From positions 12,587 through 76,586 of the forward strand of contig CAJJDO010000015.1 of assembly GCA_905183005.1 (NCBI GenBank): 64,000 bases of DNA, given 5' to 3'. Source of the DNA: Paramecium pentaurelia. Its lineage: Eukaryota > Ciliophora > Oligohymenophorea > Peniculida > Parameciidae. Position numbers and translations under genes: made by a program. Below, one piece after another: positions 21,641 through 34,300 of this stretch. The notes below the pieces were generated by a model that saw nothing but the letters and a program-made list of their open reading frames with translations, made no database searches and had not been told where the DNA came from. Every line of letters starts with the position of its first letter. The stretch's first letter is position 1.

Positions 21641-23710
21641 GATTAGATATAATAATTTATATTTATTTAATCATCATTACGCATTGAGCTTATAAATAAC
21701 TAATAAAATATATAAATTAAACAAATAATCATACTAATTAATATTAATTTTTGGCGATATCTAATTAAGGGAATAAATAAAATTTCAATAAGTTTTCAAT
21801 TTTAGTAATTATAGTATTTAATTTAAAAAATAGAATTTAAATCTTTGAGTATTATTTTTTAAGACTTCCAAAATGTATTCCAATATTTCGAAACTATTTT
21901 GAAGTATTTTTGGATAATTAATTTCTTCAAGAATTCCATATTTATTAAAAGTTTTTCAATAATAAAATACTATTTAACTTTTTTCAATTTTTATTTAGAT
22001 ATAATGTTAATTCTCTTTTGGGTTTTGAAGGTGAAAATCTAAAAATTAAAATTTACTTTTAGATTTATTCATTCAAATCAAGATATATATTCATTTTATT
22101 AATGTCTTTTAAGTATAGTAATATATATTTTTCGAAATTTAATATTAAAATACTAATTATTACAAAAAGGAATTTCTGAAAAATACGAATTCTAAATATA
22201 ATAAAAATATTCTCTATTTTCATCAAATCATAAAGTAAAACATAAATAATTATATTTATTTTTGTAGATTTTTTATATATAAAGATCTAAAACTTTACTT
22301 AATTTTAGAAATAGGTCATTTCATTAATTAAATTAGAAATTTTTAATTTATTATTACATCTTTTTTTATTTCTTTAGCTGATATATGAATTCATTTAAAA
22401 TATTTTTATTACTCCAGATTATTTAATTGTTCTTTAATAAATTGAAAGTAAGAAAAACTCTTAAATTTTTACAATATTGTTATTTAAGAAGAATAACTTT
22501 CAAAAAGGACTAAACATGAGTTTTTTCTTCATTTATGAATGCTTGTCTTTAATAGTAATTGTTTCAGTTGAAACTTTCTCTTTATCCTTAAATTAAACAG
22601 GTTTTGCATTAAACTTTTAATCAAGTTTAAAAGAATTTTTCAATTATTTTTATTTTAAGTTAAAATTATATGATAAACCAGAAGTTCTGATCAAAATTAA
22701 TTTTCATTTTAATAAATTAAACTGAATATTTATAAGATTACATTCTACTAACTAACTTTCATTAATTTAATATTTTATAAATAATATAATAATATTTTGT
22801 GCCATTTTATATTATTTTACATAATGAGTACAAAAGTAATAAATTTTAAAATCATAAAATCTTATAATTAAACCTAGTTTTTATGAGATTTATATTTAAG
22901 CTAATACGAATAAAAGAAATTCATAAGAGTCATCATACATCAAAGTGTGTCATAGTGAGAAATAATTTAAAAAAATAGATAAAGAAAAACACTTTAAATT
23001 TTTGGCATAATTTTATTTAAACTTAGGTGAATATCATTTTTCTTAAAAAGTATTAAATTATTAAATTTATGATTTGGTTCATATTATAAAATAAAAGATA
23101 TGTTAAATTCATAATTCATAAATTTTGGAGAAAAAAATTCATTATATTAATTTATAAAATTATTTGTCATTTACATAAACAAGAAAATGCAGATCAGCAA
23201 TTAATTGTAATTAAGCTCGACTTTACAGTAAGAATTATATATTATTAAGATAATTACTCAAACAGTTCTACATTCCTTAACTACTATAGTTTTAGTTAAG
23301 TATATACAGCAATACTAGTTAATAACTTCGATTTGCGAACTAAAGTGCAAATTAAAATGACTAATTGATCATCAAAGAGGAATATTAGGAAGAAGCTTAA
23401 ACAAATACGAAGAGTACTCAATGTATGAAAACGAAGTTTCAGACAAAAAAATAAAGCAATTCTTCTGTTTTACATAAATTAGAACATTCTTAGAAATATA
23501 ATGATCAAGTGAAATCTAAAAAAGTATTCAAATGATTATAAATATTAATTTAATAAACTTACTTTAATAAATGAATGAACTATTTGATGAAGTGTTCCTC
23601 AAAAATAAAAAGGAATAATTTCCTAACAGTACAAAAAATTATGGAATATTTTATGTTTATTATATTATTATTATTGAACATATAAATAATAATAATTATA
23701 TTTTTAAAAA
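21641..23710. other. 2-kb AT-rich interval without supported gene
   Basis: Mostly low-complexity A/T sequence. A short coding-like piece near 23368-23502 (contains RSLNKYEEYSMYENEVS) has no start or exon context. I see nothing else. Confidence 0.5.
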
Positions 23711-24406
23711 ATGGCAGAACCTTTAACAATAAAATTGTTAGTTGTTGGAGATGGATCAGTTGGAAAAACTTGCATATTATTGAGGTAGATTAGTTTCAAT
23801 AGTTAATCATTTATAGTTATACAACAGATAAATTTCCAACCGATTATGTACCAACTGTTTTTGATAACTATTAATCAAAAGTTCAAATTGATGGGCATGA
23901 TGTTAATTTAAGTTTATGGTATGATAATATTAAATTAGGGATACGGCTGGATAGGAAGGATATAATCAAGTTCGATAATTAAGTTATGATGGAACTGATG
24001 TCTTTTTAATTGTTTATTCAGTAACTGAGAACACAACTTTTTAGAATGCACTCGAGAAAGTAAATATTAAACCTAGATTATAGTGGTATCCTGAATTGAA
24101 CAAAGATAAATTTGCCTAAGTTCCAAAGTTAATAGTAGGAAATAAAATTGATATGAGAGATGAAGGTAATTCAAGACATATTAAGAAATCAGCTGTAATT
24201 AAATATTTATTAAAATAAAGGCTGAATAATTAGTAAAGAATATCAATGCTTAATTATTTGAAGTCTCAGCATTAACATAGGAAGGATTAAAACCACTATT
24301 TGATACAGCAATAAAAATTGCTTATGATAAAAAGTAGAAAGAAATCATGGATTCTAAAAAATCACAATAGCCAGCTTAAACAAATGCTTGTTGCTAATTG
24401 ATATGA
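23711..24406 (+). CDS. Rho/Rac-family small GTPase
   Basis: 205 residues after three introns (32, 20 and 26 nt). G1 VVGDGSVGKTC, effector loop TTDKFPTDYVPTVFDNY (the diagnostic Rho-family sequence), G3 LWDTAGQEGY with the catalytic Gln present, G4 GNKIDMRD, and SALTQEG for G5. The C-terminus NACCQLI ends in a CaaX box with final Ile, favouring geranylgeranylation. The usual Rho insert helix is shortened. Rho GTPases regulate actin and membrane dynamics. The second intron splits the Trp codon of the WDTAGQE motif and its removal restores it, confirming that splice. Confidence 0.92.
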
Positions 24407-24447
24407 ATATTCATTTTAGCAATTATTGATATAATTTAAATAAATAA

Positions 24448-26302
24448 ATGGATTCTGAAGATTTGCTTGAAAAATTATTGGAAGCATTTTATGATGAGAA
24501 AATAGAGCCTAAAAAGGAAGCAGCAAAGAAAATTCTTGGATTAGCTGCTCGATAAGAAAATCTAGAATTATTAATATCACATGGTATTTATTTATAATAA
24601 TCTTCATTAGAATAATTCTTATCAACAATATCTAGAACTTTGAGAGATGAACATAAAAAATCAACAGAACTTACTCTCTATTTATTATGTGTTTTTTACA
24701 TTGTGTCAAACTATTTAGAGTTTCATTAAATATTATCTGAACATTAAATAGGAGATATTACAATGAAAATAATAGAGTCATAAATCTAGAGATTTGATTT
24801 GAGATATGCAGAATTAATGGAAAAACAGGGTTAACCTTAACAATTATAAGAGTTAAAAAAATTAAATTTGATGATAGCAAAATAAGAGAAGTTATTTTAT
24901 GTAGGTTTTACTATTTTGATGAATATGGCTGAAGATCCTATTATAGAAAATAAGATGAGGAAACGAAAAATTATAACATTTTTACTTAGAATGTTAGAAA
25001 GAAATAATTTCTATTTATTAATTGTGACCTTATTGTTTTTAAAAAAATTGAGTATAGTAAATGAATGTAAAATGTAAATGGTTGAAGAGAATTGCATTAG
25101 AAAGTTAAAGAGATTCTTTAGTGCTGATAATAATGTATTGTTACAATTAAGTTTAGGTATATTATAGATATGAATATAATAATAGGTGTTCTTAAAAATT
25201 TAAGTTTTGACTCTGAAGCTCGATTATAAATTGAATAAAATGGATTTATTCCAGATATTGTAAAGATGTTGAAAATACCAAATTATCGATTTGTATCAAT
25301 AGTTTTGTTGTATTTACTTACTTTAGATGATAAAATCAGATTAACATTTGGTTTTACTGAATGTATGACTTTGGTTGTAAAATTAATGCTTCATTTCCCT
25401 GAACCTGTAATTGGAAAAGAATTAATATCTTTAGCTGTTAATTTATCAACAAGTTCAAGAAATGTTGATCATATTACAGAGCAAGAATTTTAATAAATAG
25501 TTTAGAGAGCTATAACAAATTCAGATACTTTATTATTTAGATTTGTTAAAGGAGTAATTGAAAACTCTACAAATCCAGAAGTATAGACATGTGCAAAAGG
25601 ATTTGTGAGACATTTTATGAAATTATTAGTTACATAAGGAAAAGAAGAAGATATTAAATTTGAAATTATAGGGATTATGAGTGCATTAGATTTATAAGAA
25701 AATTGGATTAAATTATTAAATGAACCATTTATTGAATTTTTACATAATAATTTAGCTGTAGGAATGGTTGATGATGATATTGTATTAGAAACAATGATGT
25801 TGGTATCATCTATAGCATCTTCATAAAATTCAGCTGAAAAACTATTTAAGAGTAGAATACTAAATGCTTTGTCTTAAGTTTATTGTGAAAAGGGAGATGA
25901 TGATGAATTTGTTGTACAATATTTGTATTGTTTAAACTAATTTCTGTTTCATAAAATAGGAATATCATAAATATTGGAATAGTAAAAATATTCATATTTT
26001 GAGGGATGAAATCTTAATTTAGATAATATAATAATTAAATGATAAAAACAAAAAAGTTAAGTAGATGTCAGAAGAAGTCTTAGATATATTAAGAGAGTAT
26101 GATTAGGAATTATGTGAAAAAATTAAAGAAATCAAGTTTGGTGAATATAATTAATTATGGATTGAGCATCTAAATGAATAAGAGCTCATGTATATACTTA
26201 ATTCAAAAAAATAGGTTATAAGATGGAGCTGATATGGCATTTGAAGATGAATATGGCGGTAATGAATTAGATCCAAAAATGTGGGATTCAGATAATGATT
26301 GA
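24448..26302 (+). CDS. KIFAP3: Kinesin-associated protein 3 (KAP), armadillo subunit of kinesin-2
   Basis: 583 residues after four introns (27, 29, 22 and 25 nt). Clear family segments: the GFTILMNMAEDP helix, LLFLKKLSIVNECKMQMV, LGVLKNLSFDSEARLQI, LLYLLTLDDKIR, ELISLAVNLS, DDDEFVVQYLYCLNQFLFH, and a C-terminal EVLDILREYDQELCEKIKE matching the EYDEEW region of KAP3. The third and fourth introns are needed to enter the C-terminal frames. KAP links the heterotrimeric kinesin-2 motor to cargo for intraflagellar transport. It is shorter than animal KAP3 (about 790), mainly at the ends, and finishes with an acidic tail (DPKMWDSDND). It starts 42 nt after the Rho GTPase. Confidence 0.92.
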
Positions 26303-26499
26303 TTATTATGTTACAATATATCAAATTGACTATATAAGCTAATTTCTAATATTCATATTTATTAATATAATAATAAAATAAATTAATAAACACAATATCT
26401 AATGAGATTTTTTATTTGTTATATATATATAGTTTATTGATAAAATGAAGAAAATTATACAGCTATATTTTTTAATATTTCATAAAGTAAATTATAAAA

Positions 26500-28282
26500 T
26501 CAAACTTCTAAGTCACTCATTTTATTTTTGATTTCAATAAAGTGTCCATAAGTTAATCTAACAGGGCTTCCTTCTGCAATATGTTCTATTTTTGATTTCT
26601 ATGCGAATTCATAAGGTTTATTAAAGGTCTCTAAAGTCAATTATGATAATTAAAAGTAAGTGACCAAATAGTCTAGTAAGACCACATCTTTTTCCATATC
26701 AATTGGTAAACTTTTCGATAAATCATCAGAGCCTAATTTTTTATCAATTTCTTTTTGTAATTCTTTAATTGCTTGACGTAATACAGAATTGAAGATTATA
26801 TAAAAAGATTCGAATTCAGTGAAATTTTCATCAAAAACAGCATCAAATTTTTTATCAATTGACAATTCATTTTTATTTTATTATAATGAAGACCAGATAT
26901 TCTTAAAATATGATTAGTATTTAGTAAAGTTTTACTAGATTGTAATTTATGTTGATTAAAACTAATTTGAAGCCTTGTATGCATCAAAACCTTAAATATC
27001 AAGAGAATTTGAATCCTAAAATAGAATATTATTATTTACAATGTCTTTAAGTTTATACATTTTGATCATAATATTTTTAATTGCAAAGAATAATAACTTA
27101 TCTCTTAGCAAATCAGTTCTAAATAGATTAGTACTTTCAATTAAATTAGCAACTCTAAATAAATATTTGCAAAAATTGATTTAAGACATAATAGTATATT
27201 CAATATTAGAAGTATTACTTTTAATTTCAAAAGAACTAGTTTCAGCTAATAAATTAATTAATTAAAATACTTTATTTTGATTATTATCCTAATGGTTTAG
27301 TTATTTAAGTTGTATGTTTCTTTCCACTTCTATGAATAGAATCTCCAGGTAATTTTTTAGCACTATTTTCTTTACCTTCTTTTGGTTATTCTAATGTTTT
27401 TTATTTCATTAAAGCTGGCTATTTATTGACTTAGAATGCTAATTCAGGTCCTCTTATCCAAGGATGCTTTTCTAATTCATCTATTGATGCTCTTTCTTAT
27501 TCATTTACAACTAAACAACGTTTAATAAATTCTTTGCATTCTTAACTAACTTTTGTTGATGATGGGAATGTTAATTGTACACTAACCATTTTTTATGCTA
27601 ATTCCTTTTCACTTGTTGCTTACCAAGGAACTTATCCAAATATTATTTCAAATGCTGATACTCCTATAGCCCAAATATCAGATTTATCAGAATATTTATT
27701 ATTTTTAAGAGCTTATGGACTCATATAAAGAGGACTACCAACATTAACATTAGGTAATAATGGAGGAGAATTAGGAGTTGTTGCAAATCCAAAGTCTGCT
27801 AATTTTGGAGTTCCACATGATGACAATAACACATTAGCAGGTTTAATATCTCTATGTATTATACCATTCTATTTCAATAATTTATAGGCTTTAACCAATC
27901 CAAATATAACATTTTGTGCTTGTTACTCTGGAAATTTACCAATTTTGGTTAATTTACTTCCCAAATCACCATTTTCACAAAACTCTGTAATTAAGTAAGT
28001 ATTATTTTATGTTTGAAATACCTATAGACTTAAGATTATTTTATACTTTGTATAATTTCATTATATATTGACTATCTAAAGTACTTAGTGCCTCTATTTC
28101 ACTTTGCAATAAGGCATGATGCAAAGGTGTCTTCAGTAAGGCTTTGTCAATTACCTAAATAGACTTCATATTACCTTAATAGCTACTGTTTCACCTGTCA
28201 CTTCATTTTGTCCTTTATAAACCTTACTGCTGAATCCTTTTCCAATTTACTAATGAAGTCCATACGAAAAGTTCTCTATCAT
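26500..28282 (-). CDS. ULK/ATG1-like serine/threonine kinase
   Basis: 570 residues after three introns (20, 25 and 25 nt). Kinase domain about 1-260: Gly-rich [16 protein letters not shown] with catalytic Lys36, [29 protein letters not shown] with catalytic Asp130, LADFGFA with Asp148, then [14 protein letters not shown], where the family APE is SPQ, and [20 protein letters not shown]. The ITEFC..GDL, ADFGFA and GSPLYM combination points to the ULK/ATG1 branch. The C-terminal 300 residues are Lys/Gln-rich then helical ([18 protein letters not shown]), in the position of the ULK regulatory domain but without recognisable similarity. ATG1-type kinases initiate autophagy; ciliates have many such paralogs, so the exact role is unsure. 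It is convergent with KAP3. Confidence 0.88.
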
Positions 28283-29258
28283 CTTTTTAACATTCTGTGA
28301 TGATCCATTAGTGTAAGATGGATGTTATGAGTACATCTATTTCTAAGCCAAATACATTAATAATTTAACGAACTATTTTTATTATTAAAATTATATTTCA
28401 AGCCTTATGCCACATAATAACCAAAAATTCAAAATAAAAAGGACTTTAATAATTCTCTACTATTCTCTAAACTTTAAATTCTTTGATCAATTAATAATTA
28501 TTTAAGCATCTTAAATCTAAATTTCTTTTTTTTCACATCTGATCAAAAAGTAAATTAATAAAAGTTAATTCTTGGAATACAGAAATTAATGAAAATAACT
28601 ATGTTTAAATGACAATCTAGAAAATTTATCATCAAATTAAAGAATTCAAATTACAATTAATCAATTTTCTATGAAATCCAGAATATGAATATTTGATATT
28701 TCTTAAAGTTTCCAATTAGATCCTTTTTAGTTTAATTAAGCTTGTCATCTTTTTACAAGCCGATATATGTATTCTCTTTTTAGAATTCAAAAAATAAAAT
28801 TATCTTAAGATTAATTATTTTAAACTAAGAATAATATAGATTTTACAACTAAATGAATACTTATTATAATATTTATTTAAGATGATAGATAAAATAATAA
28901 TACTGTTAAGTAATCCTATATTGTCAAATTTGGTTTTAATCCCATTTTTATGCAGCAACCATAACCCACTTTATTAGCCAATTTATAACAAAGACCTTAA
29001 AATACATAAAATTTTGATAAAATTAGAACTAAATTATTGTTTAATGATCTTTGAAATTATGAAGCAAATTTACTTTTGCAGTAATTATCTAATTTTTATG
29101 TCTATTATAAATCGAATTTATTTATTATTCAAAATAATGGTACAATTTAAGTCTAAATTATTAAAAATTTTATGTTTATGTTATCTATAAACTTTAGAGA
29201 TCACTAAATAGAATATGATATTATATATTCATATATATATATATATATATATTTATTT
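28283..29258. other. AT-rich interval without supported gene
   Basis: Upstream of the kinase. Nothing recognised on either strand apart from an (AT)11 microsatellite at 29231-29252. Confidence 0.55.
29231..29252. repeat. (AT)11 microsatellite
   Basis: Eleven perfect AT units directly upstream of the small membrane-protein gene at 29259. Confidence 0.9.
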
Positions 29259-29645
29259 ATGGATTATTACTTTAGAACAACAGATTTAGTATTATTCCTT
29301 TTAATTATTCAATTATTAGGTCATCTATTTATTCATTGGAATCAATATAATTGTGAATTGTATGGTAATATTTAAATATGTATTTGGATTTTTGATGTTC
29401 TATTAAGATAATTACTTTAACTTTCATAATTTAACAAATGGGCTTTATTTATTACATTTATAATAGCTTTATAAACAGCTTCAATGAATGTAATAGCAGT
29501 ATAAGAGAATGAGTGTTCTCAAAAGACAACTTTTATTTTTTATTGCATTTTAGGATATATTTTAAGTATTTCTTCATTTTCAAAAATGTTAAGCGTTAAA
29601 AAGAAAGCTGAACTATTGAAAATAGTTGATTCATAGAATCAATGA
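29259..29645 (+). CDS. Small multi-pass membrane protein, unknown
   Basis: 128 residues in one exon. Four hydrophobic segments can be seen (about 10-28, 37-50, 62-78 and 88-106) separated by short polar loops, ending in a basic tail (SVKKKAELLKIVDSQNQ). No family recognised. The ATG follows the AT repeat directly, so the promoter must be compact or include it. It is convergent with the LITAF-like gene, with 38 nt between stops. Confidence 0.6.
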
Positions 29646-29683
29646 TTATAATAAATTTATATTAATATTGTTCATTGAATATT

Positions 29684-29977
29684 TCAACAAGGAGAAAATG
29701 GAACTTCTCCTACTTTTTAATTGCACTCTGGACAATATTGAACAACATCTTTGCAAGGTTTACAACATAAGGGTATTAACCCTCCAATGAATGTCAATAT
29801 ACACCAGATACCACAACAAATTAATGTCCAAGTTCCTATTTTATGATCAACCATTGATTCTTAAACTTTTGAACATTTATTGCAGAAAAATTAAGAAGAT
29901 TCTCTTTCATTATTTAAACTTGTTTTATAATTCTTCTGGCCTTGGCTAATAGTTAAAGGGACGGATTCTTCAGCCAT
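29684..29977 (-). CDS. LITAF-like (SIMPLE) zinc-binding membrane-associated domain protein
   Basis: 97 residues in one exon. The layout is that of the LITAF domain: an N-terminal knuckle FFCNKCSKV, a hydrophobic membrane-inserted segment (TLICCGIWCILTFIGGLIPL), then CCKPCKDVVQYCPECNQKVG. In the family the last knuckle is HxCPxC; here the His position is Gln. LITAF proteins sit on the cytosolic face of late endosomes and lysosomes. The usual PPxY motifs at the N-terminus are absent. Length is near the minimum for the family. Confidence 0.8.
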
Positions 29978-30154
29978 TTTTATTGATATTTTAGAGTTTA
30001 ATATTAATAATGAAGATAAAAAACGATATAGTTGTTATAAGTCCAAAGATATACAAAGATATTGGATTAGATAAAATAAGGTTTAGATATTAAATTCAAA
30101 AGAGATTAGATTATTTCCTAATAAGAAAAAGAATTATTATTAATTAAATTTGAA

Positions 30155-32160
30155 ATGGAATATGAATAATCAGATTACTATTTACTATTGGGATCATCAA
30201 TTTTTATAAATATTACTTTAATAGCTATAACAATCTTCTTATGGAAAGTTATATGGCTATAATATCCAATATTTATAGAAGAATTTTAAATAAAATCATT
30301 AAGTGATGCTTATAACATAATTCAAACAGCAAATACAAATTTAATAATAAATTAATGTGGATTTGATGGATTGACTTTATTATTATTTGAATAAAAATTA
30401 TTTGTTGGTTTAAGTTACTATACAATATTTTATTATCTTATTATGGGGATATGTAAAATATCATGGAACTATTTAAATGATTATTAAAAATTATTTGTCT
30501 AATTGAATATTTTACCAAACTAAGATTTCATTATAAGTTCGATGTTACTTTTAGTAATATTTGCAATTTTAATATAAATAAGAAAAGAACTGCAGATTAT
30601 TTATATTCAAATGTTTACAACAGATTAATTTACAAATTATACAATAAGGACTCTCCATATAAGGGGAATGGATTATGATGATTATGATGGTGTGATGATG
30701 ATGTTAGAAATATTAAAATATTTAAATGATGTTGGTGATCCTGGAACAATTATGGGAATTTCAATCATTCCTGAATACTCTAAATTATTAGAATTGGAGA
30801 AAAATAGATGTTTATTTAAATATTAATTGGGAATTTTAGAATTGTAGAAACCATTATTTTATCCTTTACCTAATTTATCATTAATAGAACAATAGATTGA
30901 TTAATAATTATAAAAGCCATTTAAATTATCAGGACATTGTTTTATATGTGTTGATAGATTGTAAACATAATTAAAATTATGCAATTAAAATGCTTTAACT
31001 TAATATTAGATATAATTAGCCCCTGATTTATATGATATAAATTGGGTTAATTTTACTATAGAAAGTAATTAAATTAGAATTTGGAGGACTATTATTCTAA
31101 ATTTATTAATTATGACTTTGCTTATATTTGTGACATCACCTTAAGCATTATATTAATATTTATCTAAATTTCCTGGTTTAGAGTTTCTATCTTTTAAATG
31201 GACTATTTTAATTCCTGAACCTTTTGGAAGAATAATTAAAAATAATATTCCTCCAATAATTTTAATTTCGATCAACTAAATCATTTTATATTTATTAGAT
31301 GTTATAAGTAAAAATATTATGATTATCTTTTTAGCTTAGGCAGAAAAACATGAAAGATGGTCATAATATCATATTTCCTTTTTCCATAAAATGTTTTTTT
31401 ATTTGATTTTAAATGTTTTAGTAATTCCAGCATTTTTATTACAATCATCAGAGACTTTGTTTAATATTACATATAATGGATTTAACATTTAATTATAGAA
31501 AGCATTTGATAATTAAACTAATTATGGGGTAATAATTTATGTTAGAATCTACTTTAGTTATATTATATAACATTTTTGTTTTATTCTGGTACTGGTGCAT
31601 TTTTAGTAGAATTGATTAGACCATCTGAACTCTACTTCAATTATTTAAGTTCATATATGGCATATTATATGAGATTATATGAAAATGATGCATAACATTA
31701 TTAGAAGTCAAACGAATTTAGTGTTTAGTATGGATATATATCAGCTTAGATGCTTCTTAATTTAACAATCATATGTATATTCAATACAACCTCACCTTTC
31801 ATTTTAATTGCTGGTTTATGGTATTTTGGATTCAGATTTATTGGAGATTTTTTCATGTTGATGGTCTCAAAATAGGAAATGGTTAGTAATGGAAAATATC
31901 TTTACAGCCTCTTATAATTAAGTTGTTTTACATTGGGACTCTGGCTTATTGTCAAAGTTATTGGTTGCTATTTTTAATCTAATTATTTGATGATGTATTT
32001 ATTTGGAATCGAATTGATTGCCTGGGTATTTATAGGTCAAAACTTTCTATAATAATTAATTGATATTAACTAAATACAAGACGAAGATATGAAACTGAAA
32101 ATAAGCAATAAAAAATATATGAAGGAATGGAAAATTAAATATAGACATCCATTATCATGA
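30155..32160 (+). CDS. OSCA/TMEM63/CSC1-family mechanosensitive cation channel
   Basis: 658 residues after one 29-nt intron in the pore-side half. It begins with a membrane helix, then a long cytosolic stretch with the RNA-recognition-like fold region (NYTIRTLHIRGMDYDDYDG) and an HCFICVDR segment, then a dense array of hydrophobic helices. The family signature appears as ISFKW-type LEFLSFKWTILIPEPFGRI and, after the intron, FLFYSGTGAFLVELIRPSEL. These channels form dimers gated by membrane tension or osmotic stress. Shorter than most OSCA proteins (about 700-800), mainly in the first loop. Its TGA shares the palindrome TCATGA with the stop of the opposing gene. Confidence 0.85.
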
Positions 32161-32747
32161 ATCTGGTATTTCATTAAATCTTGCAGCTGATCTTGATCCT
32201 AATTGCTTTCTTGCTAATTCATTGTAATCATGCTGCTGTATTTCTAATATATATATATATAAATCACTTGGTCTATGCAATTATTTATAAACTTGATTTT
32301 TCTAATCATCAGGTACCCAAAACTATTTATTGTATGTAGCTTAAGCACTCTATAATCTATCCAGTAGTTACTTCAATATTATCAAATAATACTAAATTTT
32401 CTTATTATAGTTTTTCTCTTTGAATTCTTTTTGTTATCTATTAAGATTTTGGTAAATGAGGCATAGAAATAATACTTTTATTTCCCTATTTCTAAATATT
32501 AACCATCTTATTTAACATTATATTATTTTCATAAGCTATCTTGTTTTCTTCAGCTAAAGTTAAATAGAATGAAATTGATACCATGAGAATATTTATTATT
32601 CCATTTTGAAAGTGAATGAGATGGTTTCCAAGGAGCAGATGTATCTATTCTACTTCTAGTATTTGTTATTTTAGATAATAGTTTTTCTTGATCATTTACT
32701 ATTTTCTTTCTTTAACAGATAGGATTAATTGAAATAAGGTTCCACAT
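32155..32747 (-). CDS. CFAP97/hemingway-domain-like ciliary protein
   Basis: 180 residues after two introns (28 and 22 nt). The N-terminal part is basic with KPSHSLSKWNNKYS. The core, ENQLLDRLQSAQATYN across the second intron followed by KQFWVPDD, matches the CFAP97/KIAA1430 hemingway domain (KLLDRL...YN). The C-terminus ends ARKQLGSRSAARFNEIPDS. CFAP97 proteins are linked to axoneme assembly. Both introns are needed: each skipped version hits a TGA. The stop codon is embedded in the last codons of the OSCA gene, so the two coding regions overlap by 6 nt. Confidence 0.75.
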
Positions 32748-33238
32748 ATATTCAATTATTTTTATATAGTTAATTAAATTAATGTATTTGAAACAATTTA
32801 TAATCCATATCCAAGTTAATCATAAGAAAATTTATGGTATATTATAATTATACAAAAAGTAAAGTAGTGTTTCTTATGTTATATTTTAACTTCTTTATTC
32901 TAATAATTAATTAAATAATTATTATTTTTTTTACATTAAAGTATGGAATAATCATTTTGTTAATAATTAGTATTTAGATTATATCTTAAAAGGTTAAAGT
33001 TTTTAGTAATTATTTAATTAAACTAACATTTATTATTCTAGAATCAATACTTTGTTAATAATATTTTTTAAATCAAGATTTATATTGAATAATTAAATCC
33101 ATATCTATCTTTTAAATCAAATCTAAGTTTTAAACTTATATCTTTTATTTATTATATTTTTAAAATAAAAAGAAAAACAACTATTTTTTAATTTTTTGCT
33201 TTTATTACAATTATATAATAAGTGTCTAAATAAGTAAA
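32748..33238. other. Intergenic, nothing recognised
   Basis: AT-rich gap between two reverse-strand genes. No supported feature. Confidence 0.55.
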
Positions 33239-33602
33239 TCAATTAATAAATTTTTTCTTCTTGAACATGGTCGATAGACTTTAATGATTGATATTCTAAG
33301 AGATATCTTATAATGACTTTCTATAAGTAGGTCTAATATCTAGCTTAGATGGTCTCAAATGTTTGTATGATTTTTAACTGCATTACGATGTAATATCAGA
33401 ATTATTATCAAATATTGTTAACAAGGTTTCTTCATAGGGTTCTACAAGGTTCATTATTTGATTATTCTTTGTTATTAGAAGATCTTAATACGGTCATTAA
33501 TATTTTACCTTTTAGTTCTCCTCTTTAGTCTTCATTAATTTATTCAGACTTAAATAGACGATAAATAGCAAACAAGATTTTTGATTCATATTCGTTAGAC
33601 AT
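33239..33602 (-). CDS. Small basic-tailed protein, unknown
   Basis: 112 residues after one 25-nt intron. An acidic/helical N-terminus (MSNEYESKILFAIYRLFKSE), a central segment (NLVEPYEETLLTIFDNN) and a basic tail (MFKKKKFIN). No cysteines or membrane segments suggest a domain class. The intron contains a TGA, so splicing is required and the frame after it is clean. Divergent from histone H2B, with 303 nt between starts. Confidence 0.65.
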
Positions 33603-33802
33603 ATAAATTATTATTCATTTTTTAATTAAATGAGTAGAGATAGAGGGGGTATATAATTATAAAATTTATATTAATTAAGTTCTTTATTTTATTAATAAAG
33701 TCTAATGGAGAGATGAAAGTGCTAAAATTGATGAAAAATGAAGTATACTCCATTGTGCTGCACTATTTTGGAAGCATTTTAGCCATTTTTTGTGTAGAAC
33801 AA

Positions 33803-33844
33803 CCAATAAAAAGTTAGATACGCAATTATCCTTAATCAGCCAAT
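33803..33844 (+). promoter_or_regulatory. Two CCAAT boxes upstream of histone H2B
   Basis: CCAAT at 33803-33807 and 33840-33844, about 100 and 65 nt before the H2B start, in the same orientation. Paired CCAAT elements are common in histone promoters of many eukaryotes. Use in this organism is inferred. Confidence 0.45.
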
Positions 33845-33905
33845 CAAATTTAAGAATTTTTTTTAAAAAGAGCGCTTGGGTTTTCAGTTTAAAATATTAA
33901 TTAAA

Positions 33906-34280
33906 ATGGCTCCATCAAAATCACCAAAAGCAGAAGCAAAAAAAACAGTTAAGACTGTTAAAACCAAAAAAACTACAGATGACAAGAAGAAGTCTAGAAG
34001 AAGATAAGAAACTTTTGCATTATATATCTACAAAGTTTTAAGATAAGTTCACCCAGAAATTGGTGTTTCTAGAAAGGCTATGAACATCATGAATTCATTC
34101 ATTAATGATATTTTTGACAGAATTGCTCTTGAAGCCAGCAAATTAGTCAGATTTAATAAGAGAAGAACCCTTAGCTCAAGAGAAATCTAAACTGCTGTCA
34201 AATTATTACTTCCAGGAGAATTGGCCAGACATGCTATCTCAGAAGGAACCAAAGCAGTGACCAAATATACAAGTGGATGA
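33906..34280 (+). CDS. Histone H2B
   Basis: 124 residues with no intron. The Lys-rich N-terminal tail ([19 protein letters not shown]) precedes the histone fold with typical H2B sequence: [56 protein letters not shown], and [18 protein letters not shown]. The C-terminus is AVTKYTSG in place of TSSK. The Lys that is ubiquitinated in other H2Bs lies in the conserved AVTKYTS context. H2B packages DNA with H2A. Codon use is less A/T-biased than its neighbours (more AGA, GAC, ACC), as expected of a highly expressed gene. It is convergent with the next gene, with 20 nt between stops. Confidence 0.97.
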
Positions 34281-34300
34281 TTTTTTTATTTTAATTAAGT

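Noticed and set aside
29231..29252. AT repeat as a possible telomere or origin
   Set aside because: Only a short microsatellite; no CCCCAA or CCCAAA telomere units anywhere in the window.
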